A stretch of 64,000 nucleotides of DNA from Nitrospirota bacterium (GCA_015233725.1 JADFXD010000001.1:24710-88709), one strand, 5' to 3'; counted from the first letter of the stretch, positions 1 through 8,788 are shown. The notes: generated from the letters alone by a model not told the origin. Program-made: numbers and translations.

Positions 1-2
1 TA

Positions 3-1574
3 GAGACCGCCGCCTGGCTCAACGAACGGGGGATAGACTTTGTCTCCTTCAGCAGCCTCGACATCCGCACGCGCAGGGTCACGGCCGAGCTGGTGTCGCT
101 GTTGAAATTCCTGGACTCACCGCTGGATGACCTGTCCTTTGCGACCTTTTGCCTTGGGGATATCTTCGCCTCTGCGGCGGCCAATGATGGCAGGGAGATT
201 GACAGGGGCCTCTTACATGCGTTTTTCCTTGAAAGCAGGGACAACGCCCCACGGTACAAGGCCTTCCAGGAGCGCTTTGCAGACCTCTGGCAGACGTACC
301 TTGATGGGCTTTTTAAGTCAGTGGGATACATGCCCCTGTACGACCTCGTAACCGACGTCTATGGGGTCTTCAGGGTCTTTGAGACGTTTAAGGACGAGGA
401 GGCCACGCTGGTTAAACTCCTGGAGGTCATCAAGAACTACGAGGACATCGGCAATGAGACGATCCGCGACTTCCTCGACTACGCCTCAGACCAGGACAGG
501 AACGAATCAGACTGGAACATCGACGTCCCCAAGAGCAAGGACGCCGTCACCATAATGACCGTCCACAAAGCAAAGGGCCTGGGCTTTCCCGTGGTCATAG
601 CCCTCCTGTACGGGCAGCAGAACAAGGGCTTTGACTACCTTATAAACAGAGAAGGTGATGCCCAAGACAATGCCCAAGTGGATAACTCATGGGTCACCAT
701 ATTAAAGGTCAACAGGAAGATTGTCTCGGCCGTACCGGAGTTCCTATCTGCCGCCTACGAGGAGGAGGTCATCAAGGACAAGGTCAACCGCCTCAATGCC
801 CTGTACGTGGCCTTTACGCGGGCGAAGGCGGAGCTCTATGTCATTGGGGTCAAGGGGGCCAAGGCCTCATACCCGTTTAATCTCCTGCCCGTGGATGAGT
901 TCCAGCCTTCCGATAAGCCGGACGTCGTCCACTTCCAGGGTGACGACATTGAATCGGCAGCCTTTCCGCTGCTTTACCATCAGAGGGGAGCGGCCTTTGT
1001 GCCGCGGCAGCGTCAGGCGTTAGACGTTGCCCCCTTTATGCCAGGGGTGGTTGACCCCTCCTTTATGCGGGGGGTCGCTGACCCCCGGCAGCGCGGCGAA
1101 CTCATCCACCGGATACTGAGCCTCATCGATTACACCGGCGATGTTGTGTCGCAACTGGAGGTGATTATCGAGCGCGTGCTTATCACATCGGCCTATGTCG
1201 CGCTCAGGGCGGAGATAGCCGATATTCTGAGGCGCTTTTTCATGATGGGTGACATCAGGGAGGTCATTGCCAGCGTCCCTGGAAGGGAGTTTCTCAAGGA
1301 GCAGGAGTTTGCCACCCCAAGTGGTATGCTCTTCAGGATGGACCTCGTGATTGTTGACGCTGACCAGGAGCGCATTTTGGGCATGGGGTCGCTGACCCCT
1401 CCTGGAGCGGTAAAGAAGGTGGTGGTTGTGGACTTCAAGGTCAGCGCCGAGGATTCCCCCTCTCATCAGCAGCAGGTCAGCAACTACGTCAGGATACTCA
1501 AGGACTATTTCAGGGGACGGAGTATCGAGGGCATCATCGCCTACATAGAACAGCCACGGCTTAGGAGGGTGTAG
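3..1574 (+). CDS. AddA/RecB-like helicase-nuclease, C-terminal part (5' end outside window)
   Basis: The frame is open and protein-like from base 3, so the gene begins upstream; the GTG at 93 is only an internal codon. It encodes the end of a UvrD/Rep superfamily 1A helicase: a TVHKAKGL block near 558-590 and LYVAFTRAKAELYV near 802-845 are late helicase motifs. A PD-(D/E)XK nuclease domain follows, with a GELIHRIL helix, a FRMDLVI strand, a VVVDFK catalytic strand and a QQQVSNY helix. With the AddB-like gene downstream it should form a double-strand-break resection nuclease. Three in-frame palindromes of the GGGGT-N5-ACCCC type sit in the nuclease region (1044-1058, 1071-1085, 1385-1399) and add the peptides GVVDP, GVADP and GSLTP. 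RecB and AddA cannot be separated from this fragment. Confidence 0.88.
   Translation, partial: ETAAWLNERGIDFVSFSSLDIRTRRVTAELVSLLKFLDSPLDDLSFATFCLGDIFASAAANDGREIDRGLLHAFFLESRDNAPRYKAFQERFADLWQTYLDGLFKSVGYMPLYDLVTDVYGVFRVFETFKDEEATLVKLLEVIKNYEDIGNETIRDFLDYASDQDRNESDWNIDVPKSKDAVTIMTVHKAKGLGFPVVIALLYGQQNKGFDYLINREGDAQDNAQVDNSWVTILKVNRKIVSAVPEFLSAAYEEEVIKDKVNRLNALYVAFTRAKAELYVIGVKGAKASYPFNLLPVDEFQPSDKPDVVHFQGDDIESAAFPLLYHQRGAAFVPRQRQALDVAPFMPGVVDPSFMRGVADPRQRGELIHRILSLIDYTGDVVSQLEVIIERVLITSAYVALRAEIADILRRFFMMGDIREVIASVPGREFLKEQEFATPSGMLFRMDLVIVDADQERILGMGSLTPPGAVKKVVVVDFKVSAEDSPSHQQQVSNYVRILKDYFRGRSIEGIIAYIEQPRLRRV
1044..1085. repeat. In-frame palindromes inside the nuclease gene
   Basis: GGGGTGGTTGACCCC (1044-1058) and GGGGTCGCTGACCCC (1071-1085) are adjacent palindromes read through in frame. 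The second recurs exactly at 1385-1399 in the same gene. They resemble the GGGGTCAAGG/CCTTGACCCC arms of the intergenic repeats nearby. Confidence 0.7.
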
Positions 1575-1655
1575 AAGAGAGAAGGAAGAAGAAAGAAGGG
1601 GAGGCTCTGCCTCCCCTCAGACCCCTCCGCAAGGGAGCACGGCCCCCTTGACCCC
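1575..1655 (+). repeat. Multi-hairpin GC-rich intergenic repeat, copy 1
   Basis: It begins directly after the stop codon of the nuclease gene. The order is a purine tract (GAAGGAAGAAGAAAGAAG), a GGGGAGGC..GCCTCCCC hairpin, TCAGACCCC, a CCTCCGCAAGGG hairpin and a final CCCCCTTGACCCC arm. This is taken as the plus orientation of the family. Confidence 0.85.
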
Positions 1656-1717
1656 GTAAAGGGTTGGTTGGCAGGTTTGGGGTTGGTGAGGTGGGGTCGT
1701 AAATTTCAGTATGCGTT

Positions 1718-1726
1718 TGGTATAAT
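1718..1726 (+). promoter_or_regulatory. Extended -10 promoter of the SIR2-NACHT remnant
   Basis: TGGTATAAT is a full extended -10 element. Only seven bases separate it from the ATG at 1734, so a transcript would be essentially leaderless. No convincing -35 is visible. Confidence 0.5.
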
Positions 1727-1733
1727 TGACACT

Positions 1734-2195
1734 ATGTGTAGAGATTGGGATAAGTATAAACCGACAAATGACTTGAACCTTCAAGAGTTGAAGGAGGCCA
1801 TCAAGTCTGGTCGGGCGATTGCGTTTATCGGGGCGGGGTGTTAGATGCCGCTTGGGTATTCGTTGTGGGCAGGGCTGATCAAAAAGATGTTGGAAGATGA
1901 GCTTATAAGTACGATACAAGAATGTTTACCGGACTTATACTTGAAGCCCCAAGATGCAAAAGATATTTTGAAGGAGATATCTACTAATCATGGCTTGTTA
2001 AAAGAGCAAGCGTATGGTTGGTACAGTTTTATTCATCTGACGGTACAAGAATATTTTACCGCTTGTGATATATATGAAAGAAGGAACTATGATATTGCCA
2101 TAGGAAGGGGTCAAGGGGTCCATGACCCTTTGCAGGGGGGGTCAAGGGGGGGGCGGAGCCGCCCCCCTTTTTCTCTCATATGGAGGGTGCCATAA
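1734..2195 (+). pseudogene. Decayed SIR2-NACHT (STAND/NLR-like) antiphage gene
   Basis: The reading frame from the ATG at 1734 gives a short start ending AIAFIGAGC, the N-terminal nucleotide-binding motif of SIR2-like effector domains. An in-frame TAG (1842-1844) then stands where these proteins normally carry serine, and the frame resumes with MPLGYSLWAGLIKKML, the expected SIR2-like continuation. After about 20 residues it jumps to the winged-helix end of a NACHT module (GLLKEQAYGWYSFIHLTVQEYF). All the SIR2 catalytic core and the NACHT P-loop are missing, so a large internal deletion has joined the two ends. The 3' end runs into repeat copy 2. Intact relatives are NAD-depleting STAND defence proteins; this copy cannot be functional. 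Confidence 0.75.
2107..2173 (-). repeat. Multi-hairpin GC-rich intergenic repeat, copy 2
   Basis: Inverted relative to copy 1: GGGGTCAAGGGGTC, TGACCCTTTGCAGGGG, GGTCAAGGGG, then a GGGGCGGAGCCGCCCC hairpin and a T-rich end. It stops seven bases before the addB start codon and supplies the 3' end of the NACHT remnant. With copy 1 it brackets that pseudogene. Confidence 0.85.
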
Positions 2196-5038
2196 ACGTA
2201 ACGCTCCTGTCGGCGACAAGCGACCTCGTAGCGGAGACCATCGCCAAACTTACCGCGCCGCCCCCCACGGCAGCGGGACACGACTACAGCGCCAACCTCG
2301 TCATATTCCCAGGCAAACGACCCGCCCACTTCCTCAGAAAGACCCTGGGCGAAAGGATCGGCGGCAGCTTCATCCCGCCAAGGGTCTTTTCGATGGACAG
2401 CTTCGTGGACTTCATCTACGAGGACGCCCTGGGACTTTTTGCCCCTGCCATCGAGGGCATCGACGCAGTGGCAATCCTGTACAGGTGCCATAGGGAAGGC
2501 GCACAGAACATTTCTTATTGGCCGTCGTGCCCCACGACCCGAAACTGGGAACACTTCGTCACGCCCGATAGCTTCTTTGGCATCGGCATGAGCATATATC
2601 GCGACATCGAGGAGCTATGCATAGAAAAAAAGGGCATCGACATCACCGCCAGGGTCGAGGAAATCTTCAAGGAACAGTGCCCGCTGCACAGTATGCAGAA
2701 TATCCAAAGGCTGTCGTTCTTCTACGAGGAGTTCTACAAGACCGTCAAGGCGCTAAACTACTCCACCCGATCGCTTAGATACGCAACCGTCTCCGAAAAG
2801 ATCATGGACGCAGACCTCTCCCGCTACGACAAGATAATCGTGGCGGGCTTCTATGGCCTGACGACATCGGAGATAGACCTGTTCAATGGCCTTGGCAATA
2901 ACACCAACGCTGAGTTCATCTTCCAGGACGGACCTGGCATACACGAACGCCTCAAGGCCATTGGGTTCAACGACATTACCCCAATTGCAAAGGACACCAC
3001 GGAGCCTCGGATCGAGTTCTACCGCTCCCCCGACACCCACGGCCAGGTGTTTGCCTTCAACTCGCTGCTGGCTAAACAACAAAACCTCAACGAGCGCACC
3101 GTCATAGCCCTGCCCTCATCGGAGACGCTCTTCCCGCTGCTATTGCAGGGGCTCTCCGTCTTTGATGACGCCGACTACAACGTCTCCCTGGGATACCCCC
3201 TGTACCGGACGCCAATCTACGGCTTTTTCAACAACCTCATGCAACTGATAACCTCGATGGATGGCAATCGCCTGTACATCCACGATTATCTGAGGTTTGT
3301 CCTGCACCCATACACAAAAAACATCCTGATAGGTGCCAGGGCAGATGTCACCAGGATCATGTTTCATACCATCGAGGAGGAGCTATCTCCAAATCGGACA
3401 AAGACCTTCTTCTCCCTAGACGAGTTAGAGGACGACACGGAGCTGTTTGACGCCATCGCAAAGATACTGCGCAACTCCAGCGACATTAACGACTCCAACG
3501 ACGTTAAGGACATTAATGCACACCTGATCAACATACACCAAAACACCATCAGGCGCTTTATGGCCTTTACGGACACGGCGGACTTTGCCACCCAGTGCAT
3601 AGCCGTCCTGAGCTATATCTACAAGGGGAGCACCGCCCCGATCCATCCGTACTTTTACCCGTTTGCCGAGGCCTTTGTAACGACCCTGTACAAGATCGCC
3701 AACTCCCAGATGGCGGAGATACGTTTCATGCAGCCTGCCGGTTACTTTAATCTCTTTAAGAAGTACATAGCCACCTGTTACTGTCCCTTTACGGGCACGC
3801 CGCTTAAGGGGATGCAGGTGTTGGGGTTTTTGGAGACCCGCAACATCCAGTTTGACCGCGTGTATATCCTCGATGTCAACGAGGGCGTATTGCCCGGGGC
3901 GAACCTTGATGATTCGCTGTTGCCCTTTAGCGCCCGTCAGCAGTTGGGGCTTCCAACTGCACTCGATAGGGAAAAGTCCTCGGCCTACTACCTGGAGACG
4001 CTCATAGCGGGGGCCAAGGAGGTCGCCATATTCTTCGTGGAAAACGACAAAAAGGAAAAGAGCAGGTTCGTAGAGAGGCTCCTCTGGAAAAAACAAAGAC
4101 GCAACAACAGCCTCAACGACGACACCCTCGTAAGAGCCATCCAGTACAGGATCGAGCTCATGAACAGCGCCCCTGCCCCGGTGCCCAAGACCGATGTCAT
4201 GCTCGCCCTCTTGAGGGATAATATCCGCTACAGCGCCTCCGCCCTGGAGAGCTATCTGGTGTGTCCGCTGAGGTTTTATTACAAGTACGTCCTGAGGCTC
4301 GACAAAAAGGACAAGGCCGCTCAGGACATAGAGCCGTTGGATATCGGGAGCTTTGTGCATCACGTCCTGGCGCAGTATTTCAGGAGGCTTGTTGAAGTCC
4401 CCCTTACGCCTGAGCATATTGACCAGGCGTACATGATCTCCTGTGTTGAGGTGGCGTTTAGCGAGTTCTACGGTCAGGACCCCAGTGGAGCGGCCTATCT
4501 CCTGAGGCGTCAGGTCAGGAGGCACCTGCTCGACTTTCTCAGTGGTTACACGTTGCCGATTGTAGCGAGCACCAAGACGGTGATCAAGTGTGTTGAGGAG
4601 GCCGTCAGCGTCAGGATGGGGCGGTTCAGGCTCTACGGGGTGTTGGACAGGGTTGACGTCAGGGATGGTGCTGTCTTGATCCTGGATTACAAGACCTCCG
4701 CCAGGATACACATGTCCCTGGGCAAACTCGACCTGGATGATCGTGATAGTTGGTCGGCGGTCTCCAATTGCGTTCAGTTGCCATTTTACCGGATGCTCTA
4801 TGCGCAGAGGTTTGGTATCCCCCCGGAGTCGCTCAGTTGTGCGCATATCTTTCTGGGTCGCTCCGTGATCGACGAGGGCATCGAGGTGCCCTTTCCCCCG
4901 GAGTTCTACGGCATCATCGAGGGGTTGATCCATCGCGTCCTCGGTGAGATCGTGGAGCCGTCGATCCCCTTTGAGTCAGCCGGGGACGTAAAGACGGCCT
5001 GCCTGAGTTGCGTCTACCGCTGCATCTGCAGCACGTGA
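2180..5038 (+). CDS. addB: AddB-like ATP-dependent nuclease subunit with Fe-S cluster
   Basis: A 952-residue protein of the AddB/PD-(D/E)XK family, acting with the upstream helicase-nuclease in recombinational DNA repair. The N-terminal two thirds is the degenerate helicase fold. The C-terminal nuclease starts near residue 685 (SASALESYLVCPLRFYYKY) and holds GSFVHHVL and LDRVDVRDGAVLILDYKTS. The iron-sulphur cysteines are visible: one in LVCPLRF (about 694) and a terminal C-X2-C-X5-C set (C941, C944, C950), the spacing known for AddB. The ATG at 2180 follows repeat copy 2 directly with no clear ribosome site, so the original start may have been altered. The helicase-nuclease and addB would normally be adjacent; here the SIR2-NACHT remnant and two repeats separate them. 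Confidence 0.82.
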   Translation: MEGAINVTLLSATSDLVAETIAKLTAPPPTAAGHDYSANLVIFPGKRPAHFLRKTLGERIGGSFIPPRVFSMDSFVDFIYEDALGLFAPAIEGIDAVAILYRCHREGAQNISYWPSCPTTRNWEHFVTPDSFFGIGMSIYRDIEELCIEKKGIDITARVEEIFKEQCPLHSMQNIQRLSFFYEEFYKTVKALNYSTRSLRYATVSEKIMDADLSRYDKIIVAGFYGLTTSEIDLFNGLGNNTNAEFIFQDGPGIHERLKAIGFNDITPIAKDTTEPRIEFYRSPDTHGQVFAFNSLLAKQQNLNERTVIALPSSETLFPLLLQGLSVFDDADYNVSLGYPLYRTPIYGFFNNLMQLITSMDGNRLYIHDYLRFVLHPYTKNILIGARADVTRIMFHTIEEELSPNRTKTFFSLDELEDDTELFDAIAKILRNSSDINDSNDVKDINAHLINIHQNTIRRFMAFTDTADFATQCIAVLSYIYKGSTAPIHPYFYPFAEAFVTTLYKIANSQMAEIRFMQPAGYFNLFKKYIATCYCPFTGTPLKGMQVLGFLETRNIQFDRVYILDVNEGVLPGANLDDSLLPFSARQQLGLPTALDREKSSAYYLETLIAGAKEVAIFFVENDKKEKSRFVERLLWKKQRRNNSLNDDTLVRAIQYRIELMNSAPAPVPKTDVMLALLRDNIRYSASALESYLVCPLRFYYKYVLRLDKKDKAAQDIEPLDIGSFVHHVLAQYFRRLVEVPLTPEHIDQAYMISCVEVAFSEFYGQDPSGAAYLLRRQVRRHLLDFLSGYTLPIVASTKTVIKCVEEAVSVRMGRFRLYGVLDRVDVRDGAVLILDYKTSARIHMSLGKLDLDDRDSWSAVSNCVQLPFYRMLYAQRFGIPPESLSCAHIFLGRSVIDEGIEVPFPPEFYGIIEGLIHRVLGEIVEPSIPFESAGDVKTACLSCVYRCICST

Positions 5039-5139
5039 AGAGAAGAAAGAAGGGGAGCGGCTCCGCTTCTTTTTCGCTCCAGGACGCTCCTGGCTCCCCT
5101 CAGACCCCTCCTGCAAGGGGTCACGGACCCCTTGACCCC
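5039..5139 (+). repeat. Multi-hairpin GC-rich intergenic repeat, copy 3
   Basis: It begins at the addB stop codon. The GC hairpin is interrupted by an insert carrying CCAGGACGCTCCTGG (5079-5093), the same 15-mer palindrome, in reverse complement, found inside the pstC-like gene. It ends ACGGACCCCTTGACCCC followed by a TTGCGGGGGCTTGAG tail. Confidence 0.85.
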
Positions 5140-5205
5140 TTCTTGCGGGGGCTTGAGGCTGAGATAACCACTTTTGCAATTACTTATATTGTGCGTAATA
5201 AAATT

Positions 5206-5237
5206 TTGGACATGAGATTCTAAATGTATGTTATAAT
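5206..5237 (+). promoter_or_regulatory. Promoter of tRNA-Ser
   Basis: A perfect TATAAT (5232-5237) lies 16 bases before the tRNA. TTGGAC (5206-5211) could serve as -35, but the 20-base spacer is long. Confidence 0.5.
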
Positions 5238-5253
5238 ATAAGAACATGGCGAT

Positions 5254-5343
5254 GGAGAGGTGGCTGAGCGGTTGAAAGCGACGGTCTTGAAAATCGTTGT
5301 AGGGGCGACTCTACCGTGGGTTCGAATCCCACCTTCTCCGCCA
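5254..5343 (+). tRNA. tRNA-Ser (anticodon UGA)
   Basis: A type II tRNA with acceptor stem GGAGAGG pairing CTTCTCC, discriminator G and encoded CCA (5341-5343). The D arm contains GGCTGAGCGG. The anticodon arm ACGGT-CTTGAAA-ATCGT gives anticodon TGA. A long variable arm precedes the T arm GTGGGTTCGAATCCCAC. The gene lies between inverted repeat copies 3 and 4. Confidence 0.97.
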
Positions 5344-5425
5344 GACTTTTTTTCCCTATGTTTTTTCTCTTTTCTTGTATAAGTAAGGGAACATAAATTT
5401 TATAACTTTAGGATTAAGTAATGAT

Positions 5426-5491
5426 GGGGTCAAGGGGACTGGTCCCCTTGTGGGTGGGTCTGAGGGAGGGCAAAGCCCTCCCTTCTTTCCC
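5426..5491 (-). repeat. Multi-hairpin GC-rich intergenic repeat, copy 4
   Basis: GGGGTCAAGGGGACTGGTCCCCTTG, GGTCTGAGGG, a GGGAGGGCAAAGCCCTCCC hairpin, then CTTTCCCTCTT. It ends directly before the TTG start of the subtilase gene. Confidence 0.85.
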
Positions 5492-5493
5492 TC

Positions 5494-7830
5494 TTGCGTG
5501 TCTATAACAATTATGGGCAGGTCTTTATTAGGCTGATTATTGTATCGTGTGTATTGGTGATAGCTTGCCTGCTAGCGCCGCATATGGCGACAGGACAGGA
5601 CGGGCAGCTTGTTTACTGGTACGAGGGCGACGTCAAACGACATGCGTGGCAAGGCTGCCAGGGACAGTACGCCGTGTTGCCGGAGGGGACAGACTACACC
5701 TCACACGTCTATTACACAGACAGGGGCATGAAGACAAAGATGGCATTAAGCGGTGAGGTCATCGTAAGGTACGCCACCCACTATACGCAGGGTCAGGTCG
5801 CGGCTATCGAGGAGCAGTTTGGATTAAGGCGCAAGAGCGTCCTGCCGCTTGCTCAGGATAACTCCAGGGTGTATGTGTATGAGGCCACCGATGGCCCAAT
5901 TGGCGACCCCATCGACCTGGCTAACGCCATCCGCGAATCCGCCCCGGTGATATATAGCTACCCCAACTGGTTAAGACACGTCAGCCACCGCGCAATCTCT
6001 AATGATGCGGTATCCGTACCGTCGCCCAAGGACACTGCCACACCCAACGACCCTTTATTCCCCCAACAATGGCATCTCAAAAACACCGGTCAGGGTGGAG
6101 GGCTCCCTGGAGCCGACATCAACGTCTCAGGCCTCTGGGATACGTACCGGGCAACACCGTCTCAGACCATTGCCGTCGTAGACAACGGCCTGGAGATAGG
6201 ACACGAGGACCTCAAGGACAACGTCCTGCCCAACAAGAGCTACAATTACCTCAACAAGACCACAGACCCAACTCCCACCAGCAAGGATGACTACCACGGT
6301 ACCAGTTGTGCCGGTGTGGCAGCGGCCAGGGGGTTTAACGCAATTGGCGTAACAGGCGTGGCCCCGGCAGCGGGGCTTGTCGGATACAACCTGCTGATGA
6401 ACTTCACGGATGACAACGGATTTGACGCCATGACGCGAGGCTGGGACGAGGGCAGGATATACACCAATAGCTGGGGCCCCGATGACACCGGCGATATACT
6501 TGAAGCCCCCGCCCCCAGTTTCGTTGATGCCCTTAGCTTTGGCACCAGCAAGGGCAGAGGCGGCCTCGGTAACATCTACACCTGGGCCGGCGGTAACGGT
6601 AAGACCAACAACGATAACTCCAATGACGACGGCTACGCTAACTCGCGTTACGTCTTTGCCATTGGCGCATCGACAAACATGGGTACGCAGGCGTATTATT
6701 CCGAGGATGGCGCAAATATCCTGGTAAACGCCCCCTCAAGTGGAGGCACCCTGGGTATCACAACGACCACGCTGACCGACAACGGTAAGTACAAAACTGA
6801 CTTTAGCGGTACCTCGGCTGTGGCGCCGATGGCGGCAGGCGCTGTGGCAATCATCCTGGAGGCCAATCCTGCGCTTTCGTGGCGGGATGTGCGCTACATA
6901 CTTGCAAGTTCGGCACGCAAGAACGACCCCTCCGACTCCGAATGGACTATCAATGGCGCCGGACTGCACGTCAACCACAAGTACGGCTTTGGAACCATTG
7001 ACGTATCGGAGGCCGTAAATCAGGCAAAGACGTGGTCCCCCCTGCCGCCTGAGACCTCTATCACAAAGACCTCCATCCTCAACAAACCCATACCCGATAA
7101 CAACTCTGTAGGTATCGATGACACAATAAGCGTATCGGAGGCTCAAAACATGCAAAATGACCTTCCAGGAGACTTTATAGTTGAGTTCGTTGAGGTCTAC
7201 CTCAACGCCCCCGACCACCCCTGTTTTGCCGACCTCGACGTGACCTTGACCTCACCGTCGGGGACACAGAGCGTCCTGGCCAAGGCACATTCAATCACGT
7301 GTCCGTCCGAGTACGCCTTTGACAACTGGCGCTTTGGCTCAACACGCCACCTCGGTGAACCAGCAACGGGCAATTGGACGCTGCACGTCGCGGATCGCAT
7401 GGCCGGCAACACGGGAACGCTTAAATCCTGGGGCATCAAGCTCTATGGCCACAGCAAGGGGCTTATCCCCAAGGTCATGGTCAACGGCAAGTCTCTACAG
7501 ACAACCGCCAGTTCCACGGACAATATCGCCATCACGGTCAGCCTTGCAGCGGGACAATTCACCGGTAAGAACGCCGACTGGTGGCTCTATGCTGTCGGTC
7601 CAAATGGCGTAAGCTACCACTTCAGCGCCGCCACCTGGGCCTGGGTCAGCGGCACTGGAGTAAGCTACCAGGGACAGCTATTTAGCCTGCCCACAAGTAA
7701 CGTCTTTAACGGCGGTGGTCTACCCCCCGGGAGCTATACCGTTACATTCGGTGTTGACTTGACCCCGGATGGGGTCGTTGACACTAACTTCTTCGTATCC
7801 AATAGCGTCGATTTCACCGTAACCCCCTAG
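5494..7830 (+). CDS. Secreted subtilisin-like serine protease with P-domain
   Basis: A 778-residue S8 peptidase. After an N-terminal signal segment (about residues 10-30) come an inhibitor-like propeptide and the catalytic domain, with Asp230 (AVVDNG), His268 (YHGTSCAG), oxyanion Asn368 (AGGNG) and Ser441 (SGTSAVAPM). Residues about 525-650 form a proprotein convertase P-domain (DLDVTLTSPSG, GNWTLHVAD, LKSWGIKLYG). It should be exported to degrade or mature extracellular or surface proteins. The start is uncertain: TTG at 5494 abuts repeat copy 4 with no clear ribosome site. The stop overlaps the convergent small membrane gene by four bases. Confidence 0.9.
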   Translation: MRVYNNYGQVFIRLIIVSCVLVIACLLAPHMATGQDGQLVYWYEGDVKRHAWQGCQGQYAVLPEGTDYTSHVYYTDRGMKTKMALSGEVIVRYATHYTQGQVAAIEEQFGLRRKSVLPLAQDNSRVYVYEATDGPIGDPIDLANAIRESAPVIYSYPNWLRHVSHRAISNDAVSVPSPKDTATPNDPLFPQQWHLKNTGQGGGLPGADINVSGLWDTYRATPSQTIAVVDNGLEIGHEDLKDNVLPNKSYNYLNKTTDPTPTSKDDYHGTSCAGVAAARGFNAIGVTGVAPAAGLVGYNLLMNFTDDNGFDAMTRGWDEGRIYTNSWGPDDTGDILEAPAPSFVDALSFGTSKGRGGLGNIYTWAGGNGKTNNDNSNDDGYANSRYVFAIGASTNMGTQAYYSEDGANILVNAPSSGGTLGITTTTLTDNGKYKTDFSGTSAVAPMAAGAVAIILEANPALSWRDVRYILASSARKNDPSDSEWTINGAGLHVNHKYGFGTIDVSEAVNQAKTWSPLPPETSITKTSILNKPIPDNNSVGIDDTISVSEAQNMQNDLPGDFIVEFVEVYLNAPDHPCFADLDVTLTSPSGTQSVLAKAHSITCPSEYAFDNWRFGSTRHLGEPATGNWTLHVADRMAGNTGTLKSWGIKLYGHSKGLIPKVMVNGKSLQTTASSTDNIAITVSLAAGQFTGKNADWWLYAVGPNGVSYHFSAATWAWVSGTGVSYQGQLFSLPTSNVFNGGGLPPGSYTVTFGVDLTPDGVVDTNFFVSNSVDFTVTP

Positions 7831-8078
7831 GGATTACAGGTCTTTGACGGCTTTCTAAGCCACATAGGTACAGGCAAGCCTCTGCTTGTCATGCCCTGTA
7901 TGACCTGATCCTTTACGCTGGGACGTGGCCCGCTACAGAACATCCTGCTGTATCCTATCCTCAGGTTAAGCGCCGACAATCCGTACACCAGGATAATCGG
8001 TAAGAGGATCGGTAAGAACGCTATGGCTATCGGTAACAAAACCAGCGTCACTGCAATTAATATCGTCTTTTTCATCAT
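7827..8078 (-). CDS. Small membrane protein of unknown function
   Basis: An 83-residue protein with one long hydrophobic stretch (about residues 4-38, possibly a hairpin of two short helices) and a basic, proline-containing tail. I do not recognise the family. A TATAAT on the minus strand (8085-8090) stands only six bases before the ATG, so the transcript may be leaderless. It ends convergently with the subtilase gene. Confidence 0.5.
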   Translation of the reverse strand: MMKKTILIAVTLVLLPIAIAFLPILLPIILVYGLSALNLRIGYSRMFCSGPRPSVKDQVIQGMTSRGLPVPMWLRKPSKTCNP

Positions 8079-8084
8079 GGTGCT

Positions 8085-8090
8085 ATTATA
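8085..8090 (-). promoter_or_regulatory. Putative -10 box next to a start codon
   Basis: TATAAT on the minus strand, six bases upstream of the ATG at 8078; no good -35 seen. Confidence 0.35.
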
Positions 8091-8158
8091 TAATAAAAGG
8101 GATGTATTTTAAAAGGGATGACTTTGTTAAAGGAGGGAGGGGCCCTTGCCTTCCTTGA

Positions 8159-8788
8159 CTATGATCTGTTCTTGTGTCTTAGGCGTGCCCTGAAATCCCA
8201 GGGTGGTTCTGGGTTGGCATCTTGCCACAGGCCGGCTCGTGCGGCCCTGGCCTGGCGCTGGGCATTGATGTAATCGTCCATGTATGGGGGTTTGAGGTAA
8301 TGCTTGTACGCCCAGGCATAACCAAGAGCTATCATCCTGAGATTTATATCCGCGTTGTTGAGTCTCAATATACAGACCTCACGGTTATAGGTCTTCTCCC
8401 CGGTGAGTGTGACCTCTACGTCCTTGCCCAGTATAAGCTGTTCTAACTGCCTGGTTGCCTCTACGCCATAGGGTTGACCCGGGGCGTTGGGCTTGGCCGT
8501 CTCAGGGGAATCGATACCATACAACCGACATGTGTAAGACTGCCTCCCAGGACCCGCCGATAAAACAACGGTATCACCGTCTTTGACTCGTACAACCCTT
8601 TCCCTGTGGTATTGCTGTTGCTGCTGATGTTGTTGTTGCCTCTTTGGATAGAACCTCCCCCGTAGACCAAATCTCCTGAATGACAGCGATAGCAGCAGTA
8701 ATAAAACTAAAAAAACAACAACTGCTCTATTTTTCTTGCGTCCTGATATCCTTCTTTCTTTAGCCTTCTTCGGTTGTGGATTGTTCAA
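8159..8788 (-). CDS. Membrane-anchored thermonuclease (SNase family)
   Basis: A 209-residue staphylococcal-nuclease-like protein. A basic start and a single membrane helix (about residues 21-37) precede a glutamine-rich linker and the nuclease domain: VKDGDTVVL, CRLYGIDSPET with catalytic Arg and Asp, YGVEA with the catalytic Glu, and TYNREVCIL with the second Arg. It should hydrolyse DNA or RNA outside the cytoplasm. The start is a TTG inside the 3' end of xseB (29-base overlap), making it the fourth gene of the xse operon; pairing it with exonuclease VII suggests nucleic-acid turnover. Confidence 0.85.
   Translation of the reverse strand: MNNPQPKKAKERRISGRKKNRAVVVFLVLLLLLSLSFRRFGLRGRFYPKRQQQHQQQQQYHRERVVRVKDGDTVVLSAGPGRQSYTCRLYGIDSPETAKPNAPGQPYGVEATRQLEQLILGKDVEVTLTGEKTYNREVCILRLNNADINLRMIALGYAWAYKHYLKPPYMDDYINAQRQARAARAGLWQDANPEPPWDFRARLRHKNRS

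Noticed and set aside
3425..4933. Long open frame (502 codons) on the minus strand inside addB
   Set aside because: It lies wholly antisense to a well-supported gene with domain motifs and has no recognisable protein pattern.
5426..5491. Repeat copies as simple rho-independent terminators
   Set aside because: Orientation is often opposite to the upstream gene, so termination cannot explain the family as a whole, though single copies may act so.
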